A stretch of 64,000 bases of DNA from Myxococcales bacterium. Its GTDB lineage: Bacteria; Myxococcota; Polyangia; Nannocystales; Nannocystaceae. The stretch spans positions 219,344-283,343 of the forward strand of contig JAEUJW010000038.1 in the NCBI GenBank assembly GCA_016793465.1, written 5' to 3'. Below are positions 39,578-48,205 of this stretch, piece by piece. The notes beneath the pieces are model-generated. The model was given only the letters and a program-made list of their open reading frames with translations, was not told where the DNA came from and did not search any database. The translations under genes were made by a program, and so were the position numbers. The first letter of the stretch is position 1. The number at the start of each line of letters is the position of its first letter.

Positions 39578-41361
39578 AGGCCACGACCCTGAACGAGGCG
39601 CTGGCCGAGGTCGGCGGCGACGAGGCGCACGGCTACTCGCACCTCATGCACGAGAAGGAGCCGGCGCGGTTCGTCTCGTACGCCGAGATGCACCGGCGGG
39701 CCCGGCGGTTCGCGGCGGCGCTGCAGGGGCTGGGGGTCCAGCGCGGCGACCGGGTCGGGCTGATCCTGCCGGACTCGGCGGAGTTCATCGACAGCATCTA
39801 CGGGGCGATGCTCGCCGGCGCGATCGCGGTGCCGATCTACCCGCCGATGAACCTCGGGCAGTTCGACGCCTACCTCGGCAACACCACCCACATCCTGCGC
39901 CAGGCCGGCTGCACGGTCATCATCACCGACAACAAGGTCCGGCCGATCCTCGGCAAGTTGATGACCAACGTGCCGCGCGTGCGCACCATCGAGACCTACG
40001 CCGGGGCGCTGAAGGGCGTGCCCGAGGGCGCCGAGCCGAAGACGGTCGACGTGCGCCCCGACGACGTCGCATTCTTACAATTCACCTCGGGCAGCACCTC
40101 GCGGCCCAAGGGCGTGACGCTGACGCACGCCAACCTGATGGCCAACGTCGCCGCCATCGGCAGCAGCGACGGCGGCATCGGCATCAACGGCGAGTCCTAC
40201 GGGCTCAGCTGGCTGCCGCTCTACCACGACATGGGGCTCATCGGCTTCGTGTTCACGCCGGTGGCCTGCAAGGCCCGGGGCGTGCAGTTCATCTCACCGC
40301 TGATGTTTTTGAAGCGCCCGGCGGTGTGGCTGCGCCAGCTCTCGGAGATGAAGGCGACGATCTCGTTCGCGCCGAACTTCGCCTACGGCCTGTGCACGAC
40401 GCGGGTCAAGGACTCGGAGATCGCCGGCATCGACCTCTCGCACCTCGCGGTCGCCGGCTGCGGCGCCGAGCCCATCCAGTACGGCACGCTGAAGGCCTTC
40501 CACGAGCGCTACGCGCCCTACGGGCTGCGCAGCAGCGCGTTCCTGCCGTGCTACGGCATGGCCGAGCACTCGCTGGCGATCACCTTCATCGGCCTGAAGG
40601 AGGAGATGAAGGCCGACCGCGTCGACGCGGCGGCGCTGGCCGGCAAGCGCGCCGAGCCGGCCCGCGCGGGCGAGCCGGCGGTCGAGGTGGTCTGCTGCGG
40701 GCGGACCTTTAATAATCACGCGCTGCGCATCGTCGACGAGGCGGGCCAGCCGCTGCCCGACCGCAAGGTCGGGCAGATCCAGCTGAAGGGCCCGAGCATC
40801 ATGCAGGGCTACTGGAACGACCCCGAGCGCACCGCCGACGTCATGCGCGCCGGCTGGCTGTCGACCGGCGACCTCGGCTACGTCGTCGACGGCGAGCTCT
40901 ACGTGTGCGGCCGGATCAAAGATTTGATCATCATCCACGGCCGCAACTACCACCCGCAGGACATCGAGTGGCAGGCCTCGCAGATCGAAGGGGTCCGCCG
41001 CGGCAACGTGATCGCGTTCGGCGTCCAGCCGCCGGGGCTCGACCGCGAGCACGTGGTGGTCGCCTGCGAGGTGCGGCAGGTCAACGACGACCCCGCGCAG
41101 CAGGAGACGCTGCGCCAGCAGATCTCCGCGGCGATCCTCGCGGCGCTGTCGCTGAAGGTCGACGTCGTGCTGCTGCTGCCGCCGGGCGCGCTGCCCAAGA
41201 CGTCGAGCGGGAAGCTGCAGCGCCACAAGGCGGCCGAGATGTTCGCCGCGGGCGAGCTCGGCAAGGGCACCGACCAGCCGGGCGCGCTCGGATTATTAAA
41301 ACACCTGGCCGCGTCGCGCTGGAGCTTCATCAAAGCGTCGTTCGGGTCGCGCGGGGAGTAG
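39574..41361 (+). CDS. Fatty acyl-AMP ligase (FAAL)
   Basis: This 595-residue adenylate-forming enzyme activates a fatty acid as acyl-AMP and passes it to a carrier protein. Motifs are the P-loop FTSGSTSRPKGVTLTH, SWLPLYHDMGLIGFVFTP with the FAAL pattern, ISPLMFLKRPAVWLRQL, NFAYGLC, CYGMAEHSLAITF, STGDLGYVVDGELYV, GRIKDLIIIHGRNYHPQDIE, and the catalytic Lys near KTSSGKLQRHK. The FAAL-type PLYHDMGLIG and GRNYHPQDIE segments distinguish it from CoA ligases. It is coupled by four bases to the acyl carrier protein. No polyketide or peptide synthase is adjacent, so the acylated carrier must serve a remote enzyme. The convergent giant gene ends nine bases further on. Confidence 0.92.
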   Translation: MKATTLNEALAEVGGDEAHGYSHLMHEKEPARFVSYAEMHRRARRFAAALQGLGVQRGDRVGLILPDSAEFIDSIYGAMLAGAIAVPIYPPMNLGQFDAYLGNTTHILRQAGCTVIITDNKVRPILGKLMTNVPRVRTIETYAGALKGVPEGAEPKTVDVRPDDVAFLQFTSGSTSRPKGVTLTHANLMANVAAIGSSDGGIGINGESYGLSWLPLYHDMGLIGFVFTPVACKARGVQFISPLMFLKRPAVWLRQLSEMKATISFAPNFAYGLCTTRVKDSEIAGIDLSHLAVAGCGAEPIQYGTLKAFHERYAPYGLRSSAFLPCYGMAEHSLAITFIGLKEEMKADRVDAAALAGKRAEPARAGEPAVEVVCCGRTFNNHALRIVDEAGQPLPDRKVGQIQLKGPSIMQGYWNDPERTADVMRAGWLSTGDLGYVVDGELYVCGRIKDLIIIHGRNYHPQDIEWQASQIEGVRRGNVIAFGVQPPGLDREHVVVACEVRQVNDDPAQQETLRQQISAAILAALSLKVDVVLLLPPGALPKTSSGKLQRHKAAEMFAAGELGKGTDQPGALGLLKHLAASRWSFIKASFGSRGE

Positions 41362-41369
41362 GCGCGGCG

Positions 41370-44300
41370 TCACTGCCGGGGCGTCTTCGTCGGCGCCTCG
41401 GCGGGGCCCGACGTCCGGGTCGGGGTCGCGGCGGCGAAGTAGGCCACGGCGATCGCAGCGGCCGCGAGGATGACGATGAGCACGGCGACGCGGCCGCCGT
41501 TCGGCCGCGGTGCGCGGCTGGACACCAGCGAGTCGGCGGGGTGGATCGGCGGGAAGACCGGCGCGCTCGGCTCGGCGGACGGCGAGGGGTCCTCGGCGTT
41601 GGGGAGCAGGTTGGGCAGCCGCGTGGTCGGGATGACGGCGACCGGACCCGGGCTCGGGCGCGGGTCCTTGCGCCGCGCGGCGGCCATGGCCGCGGACGGA
41701 GAGGACGGCGCGGCGACCGGGACGTCGCCCTTGCGCGCCGGCGGATCTGCCGGGGGGATCGGCTCCTCGCGGATGAGGTCGTCGAGGCGCAGCGAGGACA
41801 TGATCGCCTCGGCCGACAGCGTCGGGCGCTTCGCCGGGCGCGGGGACGCGGGCGCGGGCTGCGGCGCGACCAGCGAGGGCGCTGAGGGCGAGAGCCCGGG
41901 CGCGGGCGTGGGCGACGCGTTGGCGAGCGGGGACACCCGCGCGGGCGTGGGTGACGGGTCGGCGAGCGGGGTCACCGGCGCGGGCGACGAGTCGGGCGCG
42001 GGCGCCGACGGGGCCGCGGACGCCACAGGGGCGGACAGCGGACGGCGCGGCGGCGGCGGCAGGACGATCGGCGCGGTCTTGCTGGCCGACTTCGGCTGGA
42101 TGACGACAGGCGCGGCCGAGGGGACAGGTTCGCTCGGAGCGACGGAGCCTGACCTGGCGGAAGAGACAGGTTCTGTCGACGGGGCGCCGGGGCCGGCCGG
42201 GGCGGCCGAAGGGACAGGTTCGCTCGGGGCGACGGAGCTGGATCTGGCGGAAGAGACAGGTTCTGTCGACGGGGCGCCGGGGCCGGTCGGGGCGGCGGAT
42301 CCGGACCTGGCGGAAGAGACAGGTTCAGTCGACCGGGCGCCGGGGCCGGTCGGGGCGGCGGATCCGGACCTGGCGGAAGAGAGAGGTTCGGTCGACCGGG
42401 CGCCGGGGTCGGTCGGGGTGGCCGAAGGGACAGGTTCGCTCGGAGCGACGGAACTGGCCGAAGGGACAGGTCTGCTCGGAGCGACGGAACTGGCGGAGGA
42501 GACATGTTCGGTCGGGGCGACGGATCCTGACCTGGCGTAAGAGACAGGTACGGTCGACCGGGCGCCGGGGCCGGTCGGGGTGGCCGAAGGGACAGGTTCG
42601 GTCGGGGCCGGCCTGAGGCCGGGGCCGGCGGCGGCGGTCGCCGCGGAGGCGGCTGGCTTGAACGCGGCGGGCACCGCGGGCTTCACGCCGGTGGGCAGCG
42701 TGGGCCTGGCTCCGGCGGGCGCGGCGGTCACGAGGGGCTTGGCGAGGAGCGGGGCTGGCGCGGGCGGCTTGAACGGAGCGGCCGGGGCGGCGGCCCTGTT
42801 GCCGATGACCATGACGGCGGCGATCGACCCGGACGACTCGCCCGGAGGCCTGCCGCCGGCCGCGGCGCGCGGTGCGGTGGGCTCTTGCGGCTTGGCGGCC
42901 GATGAGGCGGGCTCGGCGGGTCTTTGGACCGAGGCGAGGGGAGAGGAGGGCTCGCTGGGATTGCCGTTGAGCGAGGCGAGGGGAGAGGAAGGCTCGCCGG
43001 GACTGACGTCGAGCGAGGCGAGGGGAGAGGAAGGCTCGCCGGGATTGACGTTGAGCGAGGCGAGCGGGTCAGAGGGCTCGCTGGGATTGCCCTTGAGCGA
43101 GGCGAGGGGAGAGGAGGGCTCGCGGGGTTTGACGTTGACCGCGGCGAGCGGGTCAGAGGGCTCGCGGGGCTTGACGATGACCGAGGCGAGGGGGGCGGAG
43201 GGCTCGCGGGGTTTGACGATGACCGAGGCGAGCGGCGCGGAGGGCTCGCGGGGCTTGCTGTTGACGATGACCGAGGGGAGCGGCGCGGAGCCGGTGCGCG
43301 CGGCGAGCGGGCTGCTCGCGGCGCGCGACGCGGCGGCGGGGACGGGGCCGCTCGGCACCGACAGGGTGCCCGACGAGGTCGCGGAGTTCGGCAGCGAGCC
43401 GGCGTGCAGCGTCGCGGCCGCGGCGGACGAGGACGCGGCGCGCGGCGGAGCGGCGGAGACCTGCGGGCCGCTCGCGCGGTGCGGTGCGTCGGCCGCGGGG
43501 GCCGGGCCCGACTTGTCGGCGGTCGAGGTCGCGTCGGGCGCGGCGGGCTCGACCGCGGGCGCGGCGGGCACGGGCTGCGAGGGCGTGTCGGCGGCCGGGC
43601 GGTAGCGCGAGGCGACGACCGTGGTGGGCTTCTGCCTGGGTTGGGGTACGTCGCCGGCTTCGAGCGCGTCGGCGACGAGGAAGTCGCGCAGCGCGAGGTC
43701 GAGGCTCAGCTCGTCCTGGGGCTCGACGCGCGCCGCGGGGGCGGGCGATGCGGTCGACTGCCGGTCGGTGACGGGCGAGGCCGCGGCCGGAGCGTCGACG
43801 GCGGTCGTCGCGGGAGCTGGATCTGCGAGGACGCTGGCGGCCGCCGAGGCGTCGTCACGCGCCGCGTCGACATCCGTCGAGGATGCGGCGGGGTTCGTAG
43901 CCGCGGGCGCGTCGACATCGACGTGCGCCGGCTCGTCGATGTGGGGCGAGCTCGACGTGGGAGCGGTCGCCGGTGCTTCGGTGTCGGGTCGGTCCGCGTC
44001 GAGGGCTGCGGGTGTGGGCGCCGGGGCGCCCGGAGCCTCCGCGCGGGCCGTGAGGGCGTCGACGTGGTGCGATGCGGGTAGCGAGGAGGCCGGTGCGGTG
44101 CGCGGCGGGGGGAGGATCTCGAGGGCGGTGGCGCCGTGCGTCGGAGCGTCGGCGACGAGCTCCGGACGGGGCACGAACTCGTTCTGCGAAGTGACCACGG
44201 CGTCGCGCTCCGCGGCCGCGTGAGCCCCGGAGTCGCTGCGCGGGGGGGCGACGGGGATCGCGTCGGACGGCGCGGCCGCGGCGGCGTGATCGGTGCGCAG

Positions 44301-46145
44301 CGCGGCCAGCCACGACGTGACCTGCTGCGGGTGTAGGCTCGGGCGGCCGTACGAGCCGGAGCGCGAGGCCACGGGTCCCTCGGAGGCCGTGAGGGCGGGC
44401 TCGGACGGCGGCGGGGTCGCGGGCTCGACGGCGAGGGCGGACTCGGCGGCGGCGACAGCAGCGGCGACGGCGGCCTTCGCAGCGGCGACGGCGGACTCGA
44501 CGGCGGCGACGTCGGCGGCCGAGGCAGAGTCGGCGGCGGCGGCGGCGGACTCGGCGGCGGCGACCGCGGCGGCGGCGACGGACTCGGCGGCGGCGACGGC
44601 GTCCTGCACGGAGCTCGTGAGCGGGCGCGGGTCGACTCGAGTCGCGGGCTCGGGAGTCGCAGAGGGGTCGGGTCGGAGCGCGGGCTCGGGGGCGGGGCGC
44701 GGGTCGACTCGAGTCGCAGGCTCGGGAGTCGCAGAGGAGTCGGGTCGGAGCGCGGGCCCGGGGGCGGGGCGCGGGTCGACTCGAGTCGCGGGCTCGAGAG
44801 TCGACGAGGAGTCGGGTCGGAGCGCGGGCTCGGGGGCGGGGCACGGGTCGACTCGAGTCGCGGGCTCGAGAGTCGTAGAGGGGTCGGGTTGGAGCGCAGG
44901 CTCGGGGGCCGTGGGGGTGTGCTCGCCGGGGATCGCAGGGGCGGCGCTCTTCGTCGTCGCGGGCTCGGGGAGCGCGGCGGACACGGGGATCAGCATGGTC
45001 CCGCGGCGCTGTACGCCGGCGAGCGAGCCGAGCGTGCCGACCTGCGCGAGCATCCAGGCGACCGCCCGGTCGAGCGCGTCGCTGCGATCGAACGTGCGGC
45101 TGCGGGCGAGCTCGCGGCTGTTGCCGGCGAGCACGGCGAAGTACGCGAGATCGTCGTCGTCGCGGCGGCGCTGGTAGTGCTCGCGCTGCATGGCCCCGCG
45201 GATCAGCGCGCGCATGCCGGCGTCGCGCTCGCGCGGGCTGCCGTAGCCGTGCGAGAACAGCAGGGCCGCGCCGTCGGGGCCGTTGAGGTGGAAGTAGTGG
45301 CGGCCGTCCTCGCCGCGGAACACCTCGAAGCCGGGCTCGCCGGTGCTCGACGGCCGGTCGAGCAGGTAGGCCGCCGCGGCCGACGACTTGCGGCCGGCGC
45401 CGACGTCGAGGTCCTCGAGGTCGGCGCCGGCCGACGCGGCGGCCCCGATCAACCATGTGATGCACGGCTCGCACTCGGCCCAATTGTCGAACCAGCGGCT
45501 GCGGGCGAGCTCGCGGCCGTTGCGGGCGTTGACCGTGAAGTACACCCGGCCGTCGCCGTCGTGCCGGCGGTAGCGCTTGCGGTCGTGCAGGCTCTGGACC
45601 AGCGCGCGCGCCTGTTCGTCGCGGGCGTGGCGGCCCTGGAAGCCGCGCAGGAACAGCAGGGCCCGCCCGCCCTCGTCGTTGAAGTGGGCGGCGTGCAGGC
45701 GGTCGCCGGCGCGGCGCAGCAGCTCGAGGCCGCCGCGGCGCGAGCGGGACGGCTCGTCGAGGTCGTAGCGGACGACGACGGCGATGTCGGCGTCGTCGGG
45801 GTGGGCGACCCGCTGCTCGGGCGGGAAGGTGATGCGGATCGAGGCGGCGGCGCCGGCCTGCAGGCGGAGGTCGGCGAGCAGGGCGTCGGCCTCGGCGGCG
45901 CTGGGGCGGGCGGCGGTCTCGGCGAGGGTGCCGCCCTGCTCGTCGAGGAAGGCGTGGCGGTGCTGGCCGCCCTTGCCGTGGCGGACGGCCGTGCCCTCGC
46001 GCAGGCCGGTCACGACCTCGCGGATGGCGTGGGTGCAGGCGTCGATGTCACGCTGCGCCGCGCCCACGAGGGCGACGCTGCCGTCCGGGAGGACGTGTTG
46101 GAAGGACAGCGAACCGCTCGCGCGCTGGACGATGTGAAAGTGCAT
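41370..46145 (-). CDS. Giant DUF1508 (YegP-like) protein with repeat-rich disordered region and C-terminal anchor
   Basis: ATG 46145 is chosen: GAGGGG precedes it and [17 protein letters not shown] opens the first domain, while the 24 upstream codons are arginine-rich filler. The 1,591-residue product has an N-terminal region (about 1-370) of DUF1508-like half-units, such as [20 protein letters not shown] and [16 protein letters not shown]. About 1,180 residues of Pro/Ala/Ser-rich low complexity follow, with at least three families of tandem repeats. One hydrophobic helix ([20 protein letters not shown]) lies about 20 residues from the C-terminus. Predicted topology is tail-anchored with the bulk in the cytoplasm, as there is no signal peptide. 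DUF1508 domains are small dimers of unknown function. Long plus-strand frames over this region are composition shadows. Confidence 0.72.
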   Translation of the reverse strand: MHFHIVQRASGSLSFQHVLPDGSVALVGAAQRDIDACTHAIREVVTGLREGTAVRHGKGGQHRHAFLDEQGGTLAETAARPSAAEADALLADLRLQAGAAASIRITFPPEQRVAHPDDADIAVVVRYDLDEPSRSRRGGLELLRRAGDRLHAAHFNDEGGRALLFLRGFQGRHARDEQARALVQSLHDRKRYRRHDGDGRVYFTVNARNGRELARSRWFDNWAECEPCITWLIGAAASAGADLEDLDVGAGRKSSAAAAYLLDRPSSTGEPGFEVFRGEDGRHYFHLNGPDGAALLFSHGYGSPRERDAGMRALIRGAMQREHYQRRRDDDDLAYFAVLAGNSRELARSRTFDRSDALDRAVAWMLAQVGTLGSLAGVQRRGTMLIPVSAALPEPATTKSAAPAIPGEHTPTAPEPALQPDPSTTLEPATRVDPCPAPEPALRPDSSSTLEPATRVDPRPAPGPALRPDSSATPEPATRVDPRPAPEPALRPDPSATPEPATRVDPRPLTSSVQDAVAAAESVAAAAVAAAESAAAAADSASAADVAAVESAVAAAKAAVAAAVAAAESALAVEPATPPPSEPALTASEGPVASRSGSYGRPSLHPQQVTSWLAALRTDHAAAAAPSDAIPVAPPRSDSGAHAAAERDAVVTSQNEFVPRPELVADAPTHGATALEILPPPRTAPASSLPASHHVDALTARAEAPGAPAPTPAALDADRPDTEAPATAPTSSSPHIDEPAHVDVDAPAATNPAASSTDVDAARDDASAAASVLADPAPATTAVDAPAAASPVTDRQSTASPAPAARVEPQDELSLDLALRDFLVADALEAGDVPQPRQKPTTVVASRYRPAADTPSQPVPAAPAVEPAAPDATSTADKSGPAPAADAPHRASGPQVSAAPPRAASSSAAAATLHAGSLPNSATSSGTLSVPSGPVPAAASRAASSPLAARTGSAPLPSVIVNSKPREPSAPLASVIVKPREPSAPLASVIVKPREPSDPLAAVNVKPREPSSPLASLKGNPSEPSDPLASLNVNPGEPSSPLASLDVSPGEPSSPLASLNGNPSEPSSPLASVQRPAEPASSAAKPQEPTAPRAAAGGRPPGESSGSIAAVMVIGNRAAAPAAPFKPPAPAPLLAKPLVTAAPAGARPTLPTGVKPAVPAAFKPAASAATAAAGPGLRPAPTEPVPSATPTGPGARSTVPVSYARSGSVAPTEHVSSASSVAPSRPVPSASSVAPSEPVPSATPTDPGARSTEPLSSARSGSAAPTGPGARSTEPVSSARSGSAAPTGPGAPSTEPVSSARSSSVAPSEPVPSAAPAGPGAPSTEPVSSARSGSVAPSEPVPSAAPVVIQPKSASKTAPIVLPPPPRRPLSAPVASAAPSAPAPDSSPAPVTPLADPSPTPARVSPLANASPTPAPGLSPSAPSLVAPQPAPASPRPAKRPTLSAEAIMSSLRLDDLIREEPIPPADPPARKGDVPVAAPSSPSAAMAAARRKDPRPSPGPVAVIPTTRLPNLLPNAEDPSPSAEPSAPVFPPIHPADSLVSSRAPRPNGGRVAVLIVILAAAAIAVAYFAAATPTRTSGPAEAPTKTPRQ
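42110..42620 (-). repeat. Tandem coding repeats, [19 protein letters not shown] type
   Basis: Repeated segments containing GAACCTGTCYCTTC-like DNA (minus-strand sense) encode a 22-residue-type unit rich in Ser, Pro and Ala (for example [19 protein letters not shown]). At least eight imperfect copies occur, all in frame in the giant DUF1508 gene. Confidence 0.75.
42910..43290 (-). repeat. Tandem 14-residue (42-bp) coding repeats
   Basis: About eight to nine imperfect copies of a 42-bp unit encode [14 protein letters not shown] and variants ([28 protein letters not shown]) in the disordered region of the DUF1508 protein. Confidence 0.75.
44631..44885 (-). repeat. Tandem 72-bp coding repeats, [18 protein letters not shown] type
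   Basis: The marker GTCGACTCGA occurs at 44631, 44703, 44775 and 44847, exactly 72 bp apart. Each unit encodes 24 residues in the DUF1508 protein. Near-identity of the copies implies recent duplication or gene conversion. Confidence 0.85.
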
Positions 46146-46297
46146 GGACCAGCCCCTCGGCCGCCGCTCCTGACGCCGATGCGGCGCCATTTTCCAACGA
46201 GCTTGACGCAGTGGCAACCACCGCCGCGTGCGGTTGGATCGTTGCGTATGCGTGCAAGCGCGCGGACTGTTCGGGCGCGAGGGCTCGGATCAGCCCC

Positions 46298-48142
46298 TCA
46301 GGGCGCGGAGGGCGTGGAGACGAAGTGGAACTCGTCGGCGGCCTCGTCGATCGCGCGAGGATAGGCCTCGGCGGCGAGCGCGGCCTGCAGCTCGGGGGAG
46401 AGCGGGAGGACCATGGGGGCGGGTTCGTAGGCCACGGGGGCGCCGGTGGTGCGATCGACGACGCGGCCGCGGCGGAGCAGATCGCCGGCGAGGTGGAGCG
46501 GGGTCCCGCCGAGGGCCTCGCGCAGGGCTCGCAGGCGGGCCCCCGCGCGCGGGTCGACGAACCGCAGGCGGCGCGTCCACTGGACCGCGAGGTGGTACTG
46601 CGACGGCGTGACGAGCAGGCCGGCCAGGCCCACGCGCTCGCAGGCGACGATCAGCAGGGCGACCAGCTCGTCGAACAGGCCGAGGCCGGGGTGCTCCTGG
46701 CCGGGCAGACGCGGCCTGCGCTCGTCGAAGCGCTCGCGGGGGTTCTGCAGCAGCATCCAGTCGATCGACAGCAGCTCGAACCCGGGGATGGTCCGGCGCT
46801 CGCGGTGGACCACCAGCTCGACCAGCAGCTCCTTGCGGTCGGGCTCGCCGTAGATGGCGATCGACTGGCGCTCGGGGTCGTCGAAGTGGGTGATGATGGT
46901 GGGCTGCTTGAAGCCCTTGGCGCGCAGGCGACCGAGGTAGCCCTGGCGCTCGAGCGCGAACTCGAGGCCCTGGCGCGAGTAGTAGCCGAGCAGGCGGGTC
47001 TCGTGGGCGCTTCGGCCCATGCTGGGCACGAGATCTTCGAGGGTGAGGCCGAGGTCGCCGAGGGGCTCGTCGCCGGACCCGTCGGTCAGCTCGGCCGGGG
47101 TCAGGAGGGCGCCGAGGTGGCGCGCGCGCATGAGGCTGAGCTCGTCGTTGGCCGGGGGGCGAAAGCCGTGGTGGCCGCTCTGCAGCCAGGCGAAGCTGCG
47201 GGCGGAGTGGCGCCAGGCGGCGGGGCCGTAGCCGCCGGCGAGCACGACCACGAGGGCGGCGTCGGGGGCGAGGTCGCGGACGAGGTCGAACACGGTCTCG
47301 TCGCGCGCGAGCATGGCGGCGTCGGAGATCGTCCAGTTGCCGAGGGCGTCGTCGTGGGCCGGGTCGACGCCGGCGACGAAGAACACGAGGCGCGGCCGGA
47401 ACTGGCGCAGGGCCGCGGTGACGTGGCCGCGGACGACGTCGAGGTAGGTCGCGTCGTCGACCTTGTCGCCGAGCGCGACGCTCGTCGACTCGAGCGCGGC
47501 CGTCGGGCCCCAGTCGTGGTTGTGGATCGAGAGCGTGTGCACGCTGGTGTCGCGGGCGAAGATCGAACGCGTGCCGTCGCCGTCGTGGAGGTCGAGGTCG
47601 ATGACGAGGACCTTGCCGCCGAACCCGAGGTCGCGCTGCTCGGCGATCGCCACGGCGATGTCGTTGAACACGCAGAAGCCGCGGCCGACGTCGGCGTGGG
47701 CGTGGTGGAACCCGCCGCCGAGGTTGATGGCGACGTTGCCGGTCGACAGGGCGATGTCGGTGGCCAGCATGGTGCCGCCGGCCATGCTGCGCTGGAGGTC
47801 GAGGACCCGCTGGGTGTCGCGGTCGCCGACCGACATGCCGAGGATGCGCTCCATCGCCGCGGGGGTGGACAGGCCCTCGAGGTAGGTCGCGGTGTGGACC
47901 CGCAAGATCGCGTGGTACGAGGCGAGCGGCGGCTGACGGATGTGCTCGCGGGCGCTGATCAAACCCTCGGCGGCGAGGGCGGTGAGGATGCGTTCGCCGC
48001 GGATCTCGTCGAACGGCACCCCGGGCCAGGCGAACTGGTACTGCGGACCGTAGACGAATCGGGCCGGCTGCGGCCGCCAGCGGGCGAACACCTGGTTGGC
48101 CCGACGACGCAAATGACGCAGGAACTTCGGCTCGTTCTCCAT
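46298..48142 (-). CDS. Histone deacetylase-like metal hydrolase with extra C-terminal domain
   Basis: ATG 48142 (GAGGTGG just upstream) gives 614 residues. The N-terminal 330 or so form an arginase/HDAC-fold domain with [20 protein letters not shown] (His-His and the Gly-rich loop), the metal ligands in [12 protein letters not shown] and [13 protein letters not shown], and [13 protein letters not shown]. Bacterial members deacetylate acetoin-related regulators, acetyl-polyamines or protein lysines. The C-terminal 250 or so residues (from about [17 protein letters not shown]) are not part of the HDAC fold: they are alpha/beta with [19 protein letters not shown] and [19 protein letters not shown], and I do not recognise them. 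It is divergent from the 5-oxoprolinase gene, with 63-72 bp between starts. Confidence 0.83.
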   Translation of the reverse strand: MENEPKFLRHLRRRANQVFARWRPQPARFVYGPQYQFAWPGVPFDEIRGERILTALAAEGLISAREHIRQPPLASYHAILRVHTATYLEGLSTPAAMERILGMSVGDRDTQRVLDLQRSMAGGTMLATDIALSTGNVAINLGGGFHHAHADVGRGFCVFNDIAVAIAEQRDLGFGGKVLVIDLDLHDGDGTRSIFARDTSVHTLSIHNHDWGPTAALESTSVALGDKVDDATYLDVVRGHVTAALRQFRPRLVFFVAGVDPAHDDALGNWTISDAAMLARDETVFDLVRDLAPDAALVVVLAGGYGPAAWRHSARSFAWLQSGHHGFRPPANDELSLMRARHLGALLTPAELTDGSGDEPLGDLGLTLEDLVPSMGRSAHETRLLGYYSRQGLEFALERQGYLGRLRAKGFKQPTIITHFDDPERQSIAIYGEPDRKELLVELVVHRERRTIPGFELLSIDWMLLQNPRERFDERRPRLPGQEHPGLGLFDELVALLIVACERVGLAGLLVTPSQYHLAVQWTRRLRFVDPRAGARLRALREALGGTPLHLAGDLLRRGRVVDRTTGAPVAYEPAPMVLPLSPELQAALAAEAYPRAIDEAADEFHFVSTPSAP

Positions 48143-48205
48143 GGCCACCTCGCTCTTCGCATGTCCCGCGGCGCCCGCCAAGGGGCCGGCGCGATCCGGG
48201 GTAGG

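Noticed and set aside
42110..44885. Regular direct repeats that could suggest a CRISPR array
   Set aside because: Units are contiguous, imperfect, in frame and lack unique spacers; they are coding repeats.
41470..45177. Several long plus-strand open frames (300-390 codons) opposite the giant DUF1508 gene
   Set aside because: Their products are pure Gly/Ala/Glu/Arg low complexity that mirrors the minus-strand repeats. The minus frame has recognisable domains, a ribosome site and a membrane helix; the plus frames have none.
46211..48205. A continuous plus-strand frame joining into the 5-oxoprolinase gene, adding about 660 residues
   Set aside because: The added part lies antisense to the HDAC-like gene and has no domain sense. 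The oxoprolinase family starts exactly at the [12 protein letters not shown] region just after 48206.
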